Of a stretch of 49,842 bases of DNA, positions 1-8,482 are shown piece after piece; the first letter of the stretch is position 1, and every line of letters starts with the position of its first letter. A model generated the notes under the pieces. That model was given only the letters and a program-made list of their open reading frames with translations, was not told the origin of the DNA and searched no databases. The position numbers were made by a program, and so were the translations under genes. The DNA comes from Psychrobacter sp. UBA5136 (GTDB lineage Bacteria > Pseudomonadota > Gammaproteobacteria > Pseudomonadales > Moraxellaceae). The stretch spans positions 1 through 49,842 of the forward strand of contig NZ_DHYG01000036.1 of NCBI RefSeq assembly GCF_002414005.1. The letters are read 5' to 3'.

Positions 1-59
1 AATTGATGACACGCCCTAGGTGCGTTTATATTTTTATCGTTTTAGCTGATTTTATGCAA

Positions 60-90
60 ACACGACATCTATTGTCGTGTTTTTTGTTTT
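60..90 (+). terminator. Rho-independent terminator of a gene upstream of the window
   Basis: An 8-bp perfect stem (ACACGACA at 60-67 with TGTCGTGT at 73-80) with a 5-base loop is followed by a T-rich run to 90. It would end a plus-strand transcript entering from the left. The rest of 91-268 holds a 7-bp hairpin (163-169 with 176-182, no T run) and the leader of the next gene; no coding region is apparent there. Confidence 0.7.
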
Positions 91-268
91 AGGGTTTGCC
101 GACTGGCGTAAGCTTCGTTACGATAAGCGCCGCTGTTTTTCTGTTTCTTTGCTGTATAACCTGTCAGCCTACAAGGGCTGACCTGTTGCCGTCAGATATG
201 TGTCGTCACTTTTTTTACCGACATCATTACACATAGCTGACCGCTTTTATTATGTATAAGGTAAAACC

Positions 269-799
269 ATGTCATTTGGCGTTATATTTTTAATACTGGC
301 AGTTGGGTTTGTGGGGCTAATCACCCTACCAAAACTGTTTTCTAGCAAACAAGTCGCCGAACCTGAGCCGCCACCTGTGCGCGGTGATGAGCTGGCTATT
401 TGGCCGTTTGCGCCGATGCCTATTATGACGGACACGGAAGTGATCTTTTTTAATAAGCTAAAAAATGCTTTGCCGGAGTATCATATTTTTGTGCAAGTTC
501 AGCTGTCACGTATTATCGAAGCCAATAGCGACGAGACATCCGAGCGTAGTTTTTGGTTTAACCGCATTTGCCGCCAAAGCGTTGATTATGTCATCGTGGA
601 TATGGATGCACAGACTACCTTACTCGCCATTGAGCTTGATGATTGGACGCATAATAGTAAAGCGCGGCAAAAGGCCGATGATAAAAAAGATAAGGCGCTT
701 GCCAGTGCCGGTATCGCTATCGTACGCTTTCACGCTGAGCGTATGCCGAGCGCCGATATGCTTAGGTATGAGCTGATGCAGGTGATTGAGAGTTATTAA
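269..799 (+). CDS. DUF2726 domain protein with N-terminal membrane anchor
   Basis: The 176-aa protein starts with one hydrophobic helix (about residues 3-20) followed by a short Pro-rich linker. A DUF2726-type domain follows (about 50-172), recognisable from FFNKLKNAL, the VDYVIVD and LAIELDDWTH strands, the KADDKKD segment and a final IVRFHAER strand. The family is found in proteins linked to zinc-finger topoisomerase-like modules and has a restriction-endonuclease-like look (D...ELDD...K), but no reaction is established. An AAGG about 8 bases before the ATG supports the start. It stands alone between a terminator and a 249-bp gap. The family call is fairly sure; the function is unknown. Confidence 0.75.
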   Translation: MSFGVIFLILAVGFVGLITLPKLFSSKQVAEPEPPPVRGDELAIWPFAPMPIMTDTEVIFFNKLKNALPEYHIFVQVQLSRIIEANSDETSERSFWFNRICRQSVDYVIVDMDAQTTLLAIELDDWTHNSKARQKADDKKDKALASAGIAIVRFHAERMPSADMLRYELMQVIESY

Positions 800-1048
800 T
801 TAGAGCTACTTTACTATCAGGCAATGTTGTTTGAATACCTAACAATGATTATGTAATATTATTCACATATTTCTTTACTTTATAGATAAATTCCAAAAAT
901 AAATAGCTTATTACTTCTATTAAGGAGTAAACTTAAGTTTTTTGTGAAAGATGCAATCTAAACTTTCAAGTGAGCCTTTATGACCTAAATACTTGGATTG
1001 TTTTTCTAACCATTTTTCGGAATATATTTAAAATATAAGGAATACATA

Positions 1049-2494
1049 ATGAAAGCTTTTAAAATAACCGCATTAGCTCTCGCCAGTACTTTAGCCTTGG
1101 CAGGCTGTGGTAGTGATAGCGACAATAATGGTAATGGCCCTAATACTCCTAACGTTCCTACCAAACCACCTGTCAACAACAATCTTACAGAAATTGAACA
1201 AGCAAAAGAGATGATCCGCACGGCTAAACTTTTTGTTAGTGACAATAAAGCGGTAACAGAGGCTTATAAAGACGTAAGTGATATCCTGACAGAAAAGCAA
1301 GCGTCACGACTTAGCTATACTTTTGAGGTACCAAACTCTCTTTATTATTACATGCAGAAAAATGGTCTATCACAACTAAATGCAGCTGACATTATAGCTT
1401 TGGCCAATGATAAAAAGTTCAATAATACGTTAGGTAACGTAGCTTTGGTGCCAGAAAAAGGTTTTGTTGCGAATCTGAATGCTGATGGACAATTTAAGCT
1501 TTCGGGTACTACTAAGGTAAACGTTGAGGAATATGATTATGCATATAATCCAACGACGGATAGATATGAAGAAATTATTAATCGAGACACTTTTACAACT
1601 GCGTTTGATGGTTTTGAAAATGCCTTAGTTTCTAATACTAATAGTGCCAGCTTTAATGGTGGCATTGGATTCAAGAGTATAAAAATTGCTTCTGGCGCTG
1701 ATATCGTGACGCTGAGCTCTAATAAAGGCTTTACCGTCAGCGGTCAGTTCAGTGATAAAGTCGTGGTTGATGACGAATTTGATCTTAATGATATTAACAG
1801 AGAAGGTATTACTTTAGAAAAGGCTATCGTAAAATTAGGCAACTTAAAGTTAACTGCTAATGATAGTGTGATTGAAGCAAAAGACTTAGAGTTTGCTGCC
1901 TTAGATATTAGTAAGAAGTTAGCAGATAGTAGTCTAGTGGTGAGAACGATTCCTTATAAACTTGCTATAACAGGTCAAATGACTAAGCAGAAACCTAAAA
2001 CGAATGTTGCAATCACACTCAATGCGACCGCTAACGACGCTGATATTAAAAACTTTTTGACCGTCACTGATGCTGGTAATCTTGAAGAGAAAGCCAATAA
2101 ATATGTTGGCATGACAATAGTGTTAAATATTAAAGGCAATGTAACTAAAGAAGGGTCAACAACGATTCCGCTTGATTTCCAAGCCAATCTTGAACGTACT
2201 GCTCGTAACGTCATTGACCTTAAAGGATTAAAGGCTAGCGTAGAAGGTAAAGATTTATTTGTCACAGGTAAGTCTAACTTAGATAATGATTATGATGTGG
2301 TTAGTACCGAATTTACCGTTGAGCAAAATAAAGCATCGATTGAATTAAAGGTTGATGCCAATGGTGATTTTGTTAAAGATAAAATGGGTAAGCTAGGTGA
2401 CATTATGGTCGACGGTAAAGACTATGGTGATTTAATGGATAATGATGGCAAAATCACGGCTAAATTTAAAGATAACAGTTTAATCGTTCTATAA
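1049..2494 (+). CDS. Unrecognised lipoprotein, 481 aa
   Basis: The N-terminus is a classical lipoprotein signal: MKAFK, a hydrophobic stretch, then the lipobox LAGC with the lipidated Cys at residue 20. A flexible low-complexity linker rich in Asp, Asn, Gly and Pro (about 21-46) follows. The mature part is Lys/Asp/Asn rich with alternating hydrophobic residues suggesting a beta-rich fold, and it has no Cys beyond the lipobox. I do not recognise a family. AAGGA lies 8 bases before the ATG. A terminator follows the stop at 2551-2582, so it is probably monocistronic. The next gene encodes an outer-membrane protein, which makes a shared envelope role possible but unproven. Confidence 0.7.
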   Translation: MKAFKITALALASTLALAGCGSDSDNNGNGPNTPNVPTKPPVNNNLTEIEQAKEMIRTAKLFVSDNKAVTEAYKDVSDILTEKQASRLSYTFEVPNSLYYYMQKNGLSQLNAADIIALANDKKFNNTLGNVALVPEKGFVANLNADGQFKLSGTTKVNVEEYDYAYNPTTDRYEEIINRDTFTTAFDGFENALVSNTNSASFNGGIGFKSIKIASGADIVTLSSNKGFTVSGQFSDKVVVDDEFDLNDINREGITLEKAIVKLGNLKLTANDSVIEAKDLEFAALDISKKLADSSLVVRTIPYKLAITGQMTKQKPKTNVAITLNATANDADIKNFLTVTDAGNLEEKANKYVGMTIVLNIKGNVTKEGSTTIPLDFQANLERTARNVIDLKGLKASVEGKDLFVTGKSNLDNDYDVVSTEFTVEQNKASIELKVDANGDFVKDKMGKLGDIMVDGKDYGDLMDNDGKITAKFKDNSLIVL

Positions 2495-2550
2495 CCAATA
2501 TAAGTCTAATGGCAGTGCTCAATCATTTTTAATATTATTCGAGCAATAAA

Positions 2551-2582
2551 AAAAAAGAGACGACTAGTACTGTCTCTTTTTT
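2551..2582 (+). terminator. Terminator after the lipoprotein gene
   Basis: Arms AAAAAAGAGAC (2551-2561) and GTCTCTTTTTT (2572-2582) are perfectly complementary around a 10-base loop and end in a T run. The hairpin ends directly before the ATG at 2583, which argues against that ATG being the start of the next gene. Confidence 0.8.
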
Positions 2583-2609
2583 ATGCACTCTAATAAACGT
2601 GAGAAATTT

Positions 2610-3869
2610 ATGTCATTCTTTAGCCGAGCTATCTATAGCTTTTCACAACAGGATCTACCGTTTTTCGCCAAACGTAAACTGTCATTTATTGTTCCAACAG
2701 CAATCGCTATGATGGCGTCAACGTCTACTTTAGCTCAGAGTGAAAATCCTAACTTATACTCTAATTTCAACTCGCCATCTAATCCTACTAACGATTGGTT
2801 AAATAATCAGAATATAAACGAAAAGTCGCAGATTGATTGGTCAATAATAGCAACGGCACACAGCCCAGTACAGCCTATTACTGCTTTTATTGGCGATTGG
2901 GATGCGCCATTAGAATCAGGAGATCATGCGTATTTACAAGGACGTGCAGACTTAAAAGTACGCCCTGCAGGAAGCTTGATTAGCTATGGTCTGGGTTGGC
3001 GTTACGATTACTTGATGAGCTTTAGCGAAGAGACAGCAGAAGTATATTGGCAATATGAAAACAAACAGCCATCGAGCACTAGCCAATCATACCCATTATT
3101 TTTAGATGCTAAGCATAATGAGAGATTTGGCGCTAATGTCGGTTTTACCCAGCCCCTGAATTCTAATTGGCAATTAACGACTCATGCCAATATTTGGCAA
3201 GGATTACATGCGCTTGAAGGCAAGGTTTCAGGTGACTTAACTACAAGGGGGCTACCTGACAGTGAAGTTAGTAACATAAGAGATAGCGTTAATAAAGCTG
3301 ATGCCTATGTTGATTACTATTATGATAAGCCTGCCCTTGGTGAAGAAAACTTAAACTGGAATCCTACTAAGCCATCAGGTTATGGCTATTCTTTAGATTT
3401 ACAATTGGTAGGAAAGCTATCTGACAAAACACAGGTCATAATTAGTGGCTACGATGTCCTTGGACGTATGCATTGGAAAGATATGCCAAACACTCGCTAT
3501 ACATTAGATTATGATGTTAACGGTCGACCTTTATATACGATTGAAGGCCAGCTTGATACTAAAGATGTCACACAGACGTTACCATGGCGGGTTGAAGGTA
3601 GTCTGATGCATCAACTAAATAATCAGTGGCAACTTGGCGCTCATGGGCAAATAAATGATATTCAAGACTTGTATCAATTGTCAGTAGGTTATCAATTTGC
3701 TAATTTTCATTATCCTGTAGCTATCACTGGATTGATAGAGCCACAAACTAAAGCATTAGGTATAACGTTAGATAGCAAATATGGCGGTATAAAATTGCTG
3801 ACGGATGACATTGATGCAGAAAAAGCCAAGCGCAGTGAGATTAGTTTATACGGACGTTACGCTTGGTAA
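2610..3869 (+). CDS. Putative outer-membrane beta-barrel protein
   Basis: The frame is open from an ATG at 2583, but that codon abuts the terminator and has no ribosome site. I prefer the ATG at 2610 (419 aa), which is preceded by GTGAGAA. The product has an unusually long signal region: a charged stretch, then a hydrophobic core and LAQ-S near residue 43. The remainder alternates polar and hydrophobic residues, is rich in Tyr and Trp, repeats strand-like segments such as LGWRYDYLM and YGYSLDLQLVGKL, and ends in YGRYAW. A terminal aromatic residue is typical of proteins inserted by the Bam machinery. I do not recognise the family or substrate. It follows the lipoprotein gene but is separated from it by a terminator. 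Confidence 0.65.
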   Translation: MSFFSRAIYSFSQQDLPFFAKRKLSFIVPTAIAMMASTSTLAQSENPNLYSNFNSPSNPTNDWLNNQNINEKSQIDWSIIATAHSPVQPITAFIGDWDAPLESGDHAYLQGRADLKVRPAGSLISYGLGWRYDYLMSFSEETAEVYWQYENKQPSSTSQSYPLFLDAKHNERFGANVGFTQPLNSNWQLTTHANIWQGLHALEGKVSGDLTTRGLPDSEVSNIRDSVNKADAYVDYYYDKPALGEENLNWNPTKPSGYGYSLDLQLVGKLSDKTQVIISGYDVLGRMHWKDMPNTRYTLDYDVNGRPLYTIEGQLDTKDVTQTLPWRVEGSLMHQLNNQWQLGAHGQINDIQDLYQLSVGYQFANFHYPVAITGLIEPQTKALGITLDSKYGGIKLLTDDIDAEKAKRSEISLYGRYAW

Positions 3870-3936
3870 AAGTCCAATTAAAACAAAATGATTGGTTGTC
3901 GAGAAATATAACTACTTAAATAGAGTCGATTTAAAA

Positions 3937-4884
3937 TCAGTTATCTATTCTGTCAGGCTTTTCAAGATAAATAACGATTGGTCGATTCTCTTCAAAATAC
4001 AGTCCTGTTCTTAGAACACCGTTTTCAGAATAGATAAGGGGTAACTCATGATTGTCGTAGAAGTCACGTTTGCTAAACCATTCAATATAATGAGCGGCGC
4101 GCAAGGCAGGGATATCAATTGTGGCAAGAGTGGCATTATCGGTCTTATCGCACCACTCGTGCATAGGAAAGCTTGGTGTTAGCCAAGCAGGGTAGACAAA
4201 ACCAGTAATGTTCATTGGCAAAAAGAAACGCCCTTTAATAACGCCATAACGCTTATCAATCTTAACTTGCCCATGCGCCTCGGTATCTAGCCACACTGTA
4301 CGAAACTGCTTGGTTTGCATATGGGTCATTTTGCGCTGTAAATTATCGTTAGAATTGATACCAACCCAATTTATCGGCGCAAACGGCGCTGAGCCCATAA
4401 AAAATTTAATCGCCAATTCCCAATGCTCAACAAGCTTGTCCTCATGATTGTACAAAATTAAATCAAGCTCGCCCGTTGTTTGCTTGCCATTGTATAACTG
4501 CACATTATTAGCGAGCGTCTCGTATGGATGCAGCTTGCGCGCAAAACCATCCTCTAGCCAAAATGACAATAAGCCCTCAAAATGAAAACCCAAGCGATTG
4601 GGGCTGGGACGTTTTAATAAATAGCGAGTTAGCGCCTGATAAGCATAAGTGCTATCCAGTTCTTTTAAGCGCGGCTTATACGCCTCAAACTGCGCCTGCC
4701 AAAAGTCTGCGCTGTGTACTGAGATAGCATGTGTGTTTTGATACGGCGCAAAGTCGAGCCATCTGGTTAAGACGTTAGGGCAGGCAAGTACGTACGCCAA
4801 GTCGCGGACGAAGGGACGCTGGAATGCTTCCCAAGGGACGTCATTGGCGAGAGTTAAAGGGCGTGGCGTGCTAAGCTCAGGCAT
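3937..4884 (-). CDS. DUF1853 family protein
   Basis: The 315-aa protein matches the DUF1853 family along its length. Visible marks are the N-terminal VRDLAYVLACPNVL, HFEGLLSFW (about 101-109), GELDLIL (138-144), HWELAIKF (154-161) and a conserved GRFF..N region. The E103, D141, E156 and K160 arrangement resembles the acidic and Lys core of PD-(D/E)XK nucleases, but that is my inference and no activity is known. It converges with the beta-barrel gene (67-bp gap) and diverges from the YdhR-like gene, so both of the latter promoters must lie in 4885-5026. Function unknown. Confidence 0.75.
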   Translation of the reverse strand: MPELSTPRPLTLANDVPWEAFQRPFVRDLAYVLACPNVLTRWLDFAPYQNTHAISVHSADFWQAQFEAYKPRLKELDSTYAYQALTRYLLKRPSPNRLGFHFEGLLSFWLEDGFARKLHPYETLANNVQLYNGKQTTGELDLILYNHEDKLVEHWELAIKFFMGSAPFAPINWVGINSNDNLQRKMTHMQTKQFRTVWLDTEAHGQVKIDKRYGVIKGRFFLPMNITGFVYPAWLTPSFPMHEWCDKTDNATLATIDIPALRAAHYIEWFSKRDFYDNHELPLIYSENGVLRTGLYFEENRPIVIYLEKPDRIDN

Positions 4885-5026
4885 AGGTCGAACCAGAGTA
4901 AAAATAAAGTATTTACCCTAGCGGCTCGCTTATTAAAAGTCTATAGCAAATCGTAATATGTTAAGGTTGTAATCATCTGGCAGGATATATGATTGCCAAT
5001 TATTCAACAATAATGAGGATTCACTT

Positions 5027-5329
5027 ATGAAATACCTTTTGCAAATTGACTTCCCTTATAGCGGCCCTTTTGGTGGTGAATTTTTTGATGCTATGAAAGA
5101 GCTGGCTGAAGACATCGCAACCGAGCCCGGTCTGGTCTATAAGCTATGGACGGAGAATGAAGAGACGCAAGAAGCGGGCGGTATTTATGTGTTCGATAAT
5201 TTGGACGATGCCAACCGATATTTAGAGAAACATACCCAAAGACTGACTTCATTTGGTTTTAAAAACATAAAATCTAAAGTATTTAGTATCAATGAAGCGC
5301 TAAGTGCCATTACTAAAGCGCCTTTGTAA
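5027..5329 (+). CDS. YdhR-like putative monooxygenase
   Basis: This 100-aa protein has the size and pattern of the YdhR family of small dimeric ferredoxin-like (alpha+beta barrel) proteins: MKYLLQIDFPYSGPFG at the N-terminus, then the EPGLVYKLWTENEETQEAGGIYVFDNLDDANRYLEKH core and a final ILE/VFSINE strand. Members are proposed cofactor-free monooxygenases, with no defined natural substrate. GAGG before the ATG supports the start. It is followed at once by a terminator and then the left boundary of the integrated island, so before insertion this gene lay just downstream of tRNA-Pro, convergent with it. Confidence 0.8.
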   Translation: MKYLLQIDFPYSGPFGGEFFDAMKELAEDIATEPGLVYKLWTENEETQEAGGIYVFDNLDDANRYLEKHTQRLTSFGFKNIKSKVFSINEALSAITKAPL

Positions 5330-5353
5330 TGTTTAATGAAGAATAATGAGCAT

Positions 5354-5393
5354 AAAAAAAGCCAATCATTGAAATCAATAATTGGCTTTTTTC
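5354..5393 (+). terminator. Bidirectional terminator after the YdhR-like gene
   Basis: AAAAGCCAAT (5357-5366) pairs with ATTGGCTTTT (5381-5390), with A-rich and T-rich flanks on the two sides, so it can work in both directions. Because the island was inserted between it and tRNA-Pro, it was probably also the ancestral terminator for that tRNA on the minus strand. Confidence 0.75.
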
Positions 5394-5400
5394 TTTAACA

Positions 5401-5424
5401 CTATGTTTGGTCGGAACGGCAGGA
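5401..5424 (+). repeat. attL: left copy of the 24-bp attachment core
   Basis: Identical to 19680-19703 in the same orientation. It reproduces the CCA end and part of the T arm of tRNA-Pro without the rest of the gene, so it is an integration scar and not a tRNA gene. Bases just outside the repeat differ (5400 A versus 19679 T, 5425 A versus 19704 T), which defines the core limits. Confidence 0.9.
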
Positions 5425-5479
5425 AGCAAATCATTGCCTGTGTCCTTTGGTATTAAAGGATTGTATTTTTATAAAATAT

Positions 5480-5507
5480 AAATATACCGCAAAATATACC
5501 GCAATTT
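5480..5507 (+). repeat. Doubled 12-bp repeat, left end of island
   Basis: Two tandem copies of AAATATACCGCA-like 12-mers run 5480-5507. The same 28-bp block with one mismatch lies at 19551-19578 near the other island end in the same orientation. It lies 55 bp inside attL. Position, duplication and proximity to the att core fit arm-type binding sites of the integrase or sites of an excisionase; this is inference. Confidence 0.65.
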
Positions 5508-5905
5508 GCGAAAGTCACTTTGGACTTAGCGGCCATCAGTATATAAAAATAACGAAGATCTGTTAGCCGGTATAAATAACTAAGATTGCTTATTGTTACT
5601 TTTATTTACAAGTTTTCTTATATTTATCGGTTCCTTTGAAATGTTTCTTAGTGCTTAGCAATAGATAAACGGATAAATTCGCATGTATTTTGAGTGTGTC
5701 ATTCACTATGTAAGACGACTACTAAAAAAGTAGTGATTTTTCCATTTTCTGCTTCCTAAGAAATTTTTTTATTCCAACGCCAGCTACCTATTTCATTGGC
5801 TTAGAGGTGGTTTTTTATTTTGAGATACAGCTCTAAAATAGTGATTTTTTATTCCTATTATTCCTATTTTCATCCATTTTGCTTCCAATACTACCGCTTA
5901 TTATT

Positions 5906-5959
5906 AATAAGAACTCTTTTATTTAAATAAGAATGCTTTTATTAAATAAGACTCTTAAT
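5906..5959 (+). repeat. Three iteron-like imperfect repeats upstream of hsdM
   Basis: AATAAG begins units at 5906, 5926 and 5945, each followed by a CTTTTATT- or CTCTTA-like half. The 19-20 base spacing puts them nearly two helical turns apart on the same face of the DNA, as for regulator or replication initiator sites. The role is unknown; AT-richness alone could produce something similar. Confidence 0.35.
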
Positions 5960-6121
5960 TCTGCTTCCATGCTAGCGTTTATATCCTCTACTATCATACA
6001 ATGATTTCTATAAACCGTCATAAGTCGATGTATACCATCGCAGTACGTGTGAGCCATTTTTTAAGGCTGCTATACAATCCCAAGCATTTATCCCTTGCCC
6101 AACAAACAATAAGACAATTCA

Positions 6122-8482
6122 ATGACCAAAAACTTCTCTCAAACAGCGGCTTTCATCTGGTCTGTCGCTGACTTATTACGCGGTGATTTTAAGCAGTCTC
6201 AATATGGCCGCATTATCCTGCCGTTTACGCTATTACGCCGCCTAGAGTGCGTATTAGAAGATACTAAGGCAGATGTAGTCGCTGAGAGTCAGCGTATCGC
6301 TGATATGGGTCTGCCTGAGGAAGCGCAAGAGAAGTTCTTGATACGTGCCAGCAAGCGACCTTTTTATAATACCTCGCCGATGGATCTGAGCAAGATGGGT
6401 CAAAGCGACATCAAGGATAACCTCAATACCTACGTGCAATCCTTCTCTAAAGACGCGCGTGAGATATTTGAGCATTTCAAATTTGAAGAGTTTGTCGGCC
6501 AACTTGCGGATGCTAACCTACTTTATAAAGTGGTGCAGATGTTCGCCAATACCGACCTTAGTCCTGAGACTATCTCCAATCATGAAATGGGCTTTGTGTT
6601 TGAAGAGCTGATCCGCCGCTTTGCTGAAAGCTCAAACGAAACGGCAGGGGAGCACTTTACCCCGCGCGATATCGTGCGCCTGACTACCTCATTGGTATTT
6701 ATGGAAGATGATGACGCACTGACCAAAGATGGCATTATTCGCACTATCTACGACCCCACAGCAGGTACGGGAGGCTTCCTATCTTCTGGTATGGAATACG
6801 TGCTAGAGCTGAATCCTGACGCGGTGATGCGTACCTATGGTCAAGAGCTAAACCCTGAGTCTTATGCGATCTGTAAAGCCGATATGCTGATCAAAGGGCA
6901 AGAGGTGAATAACATTAAGCTGGGTAATACCTTATCCAATGATCAGCTGGTCGCTGAGAAGTTTGACTACATGCTATCGAACCCGCCGTTTGGGGTGGAC
7001 TGGAAAAAGATATCAGGTGAAATCAACGATGAGCACGAGCAAAAAGGTTTTGATGGTCGCTTTGGGGCTGGCTTGCCGCGCGTGTCTGATGGGTCGCTAT
7101 TATTCCTTATGCACTTGCTGAGCAAGATGCGTCCGATTACTGGCGATGATAAAGCGACAGATATCAGTAGCACTCAAAACAGCAATCAAGGCAGCCGTAT
7201 CGGTATCATCTTAAATGGTTCACCATTATTTACGGGCGGCGCAGGGAGCGGTGAGAGTGAGATTCGTCGTTATATCCTTGAGGCCGATTTACTAGAGGCC
7301 ATCATCGCCTTGCCAAACGATATGTTTTATAACACGGGTATTGCGACCTACATCTGGATATTAAGCAATAAGAAAGCCCCTGAACGTCGCGGCAAAGTGC
7401 AATTGATTGATGGAAGTAACCTATACAGCAAAATGCGTAAATCTCTTGGCTCTAAGCGTAATGAGATGAATGATGACGATATCAAGACCATTACCCGTAG
7501 CTTTGGCGACTTTGAGGTGGTTGATGCGCGCGTACTAGATAAGCCAGAAGAAGTGAAATCTAACCGTGGCCGTCAGTCCGCCAATCCTAAATCTGAGACT
7601 GCTAAGACCTTCGCCAGTAAAATCTTTAAAACCCATGAATTTGGCTATCGCCGTATCACCATTGAGCGGCCGCTACGGCTATCTGCGCAGCTGTCAGATA
7701 GCGCGTTAGAGACCCTACGTTATGCACCTAAACCGTTCGATATAGTCATGCCAGCGCTGTATGAGGCGTTTGGTGGTAATTGGACGACTGACAGCTACGG
7801 CGACTTATCAGCGGTTACGACTGAGGCGCGTGCGATGATTAAGGCGGACTTCTCTGAGTTGAAAGAAAAGCAAATCAAAGACGTGCTTGACTCTAAAGTA
7901 TGGCGAGATCAGCTTGAGATCATGAATAAAGCCAAAGCTCTACAAAAGGCTATCGGCACGCGCCAATTCGATGACTTCAATGAGTTTGAAAAAGTGTTCA
8001 AACAAGCGTTAAAAGATGCTGATGTCAGCTTGGACACCAAAGGAAAGAAACAGCTGATGGATGCCATCACATGGAAAAACCCTGAAGCAGAACCTGTCAT
8101 CAAAAAAGCGGTCAAGGTTGAAAGTCCGCTCTATGGCGCATTTAGCTATACCGATCCTGCCAGCAAGACGAAAATTGTAGAGTTCCAAACCGATAGTGAC
8201 TTACGCGATTATGAAAACGTGCCTCTGAATCCTGAGGTGACTACTACTGAGCTGATCGAAAGTTACTTCGCCCGTGAAGTGCAGCCGCATGTGCCTGATG
8301 CGTGGATCGATAGCAACAAGACAGATGCTATCGATGAAGAGATTGGTATTGTCGGTTATGAAATACCGTTTAACCGTCATTTCTATGTGTATGAGCCGCC
8401 GCGTCCGCTTGCTGAGATTGATGCGGACTTGGATGCGGTCAGTAGCGAGATTATGCAGTTATTGGGTGAGGTGCATTCATAA
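6122..8482 (+). CDS. hsdM: Type I restriction-modification methyltransferase subunit (HsdM)
   Basis: The 786-aa protein is the adenine-N6 methyltransferase of a type I system; with HsdS it methylates the recognition site and with HsdR it forms the restriction complex. An HsdM N-terminal helical domain (about 10-150) precedes GEHFTPR (176-182), the SAM-binding DPTAGTGGFL (211-220) and the catalytic NPPF (287-290). Classic HsdM proteins are about 500-530 aa. Here about 250-300 extra C-terminal residues follow the catalytic domain, as in a longer HsdM subgroup. Only a weak ribosome site precedes the ATG. Its stop overlaps the hsdS start by one base (TAATG), giving translational coupling. The AT-rich leader contains repeats that may regulate the cassette. 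Confidence 0.95.
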   Translation: MTKNFSQTAAFIWSVADLLRGDFKQSQYGRIILPFTLLRRLECVLEDTKADVVAESQRIADMGLPEEAQEKFLIRASKRPFYNTSPMDLSKMGQSDIKDNLNTYVQSFSKDAREIFEHFKFEEFVGQLADANLLYKVVQMFANTDLSPETISNHEMGFVFEELIRRFAESSNETAGEHFTPRDIVRLTTSLVFMEDDDALTKDGIIRTIYDPTAGTGGFLSSGMEYVLELNPDAVMRTYGQELNPESYAICKADMLIKGQEVNNIKLGNTLSNDQLVAEKFDYMLSNPPFGVDWKKISGEINDEHEQKGFDGRFGAGLPRVSDGSLLFLMHLLSKMRPITGDDKATDISSTQNSNQGSRIGIILNGSPLFTGGAGSGESEIRRYILEADLLEAIIALPNDMFYNTGIATYIWILSNKKAPERRGKVQLIDGSNLYSKMRKSLGSKRNEMNDDDIKTITRSFGDFEVVDARVLDKPEEVKSNRGRQSANPKSETAKTFASKIFKTHEFGYRRITIERPLRLSAQLSDSALETLRYAPKPFDIVMPALYEAFGGNWTTDSYGDLSAVTTEARAMIKADFSELKEKQIKDVLDSKVWRDQLEIMNKAKALQKAIGTRQFDDFNEFEKVFKQALKDADVSLDTKGKKQLMDAITWKNPEAEPVIKKAVKVESPLYGAFSYTDPASKTKIVEFQTDSDLRDYENVPLNPEVTTTELIESYFAREVQPHVPDAWIDSNKTDAIDEEIGIVGYEIPFNRHFYVYEPPRPLAEIDADLDAVSSEIMQLLGEVHS

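Larger units (their letters stand above)
5425..6121. other. Island left-end noncoding region, about 700 bp
   Basis: No convincing gene is seen on either strand. The stretch is very AT-rich. It holds the doubled 12-bp repeat at 5480-5507, copies of a TGCTTCC motif at 5750, 5880 and 5962, two AGTGATTTTT segments (about 5732 and 5839), and three AATAAG-headed imperfect repeats spaced 20 and 19 bases at 5906, 5926 and 5945. It must contain the hsdM promoter and probably integrase or excision sites. Confidence 0.6.

Noticed and set aside
929..940. 12-bp palindrome AAACTTAAGTTT before the lipoprotein gene
   Set aside because: Short AT-rich palindromes are expected by chance here, and no promoter elements line up with it.
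2583..2609. Start of the barrel protein at the ATG at 2583
   Set aside because: That codon directly follows the T run of the preceding terminator, leaving no room for a ribosome site; the ATG at 2610 is more plausible.
5401..5424. A second, partial tRNA-Pro gene
   Set aside because: Only the 3' 17 bases of the tRNA are present; no cloverleaf can form. It is the attachment-site copy left by integration.
5425..6121. CRISPR array in the AT-rich island end
   Set aside because: The repeats are short, imperfect, have no equal-length spacers and no cas genes lie nearby.
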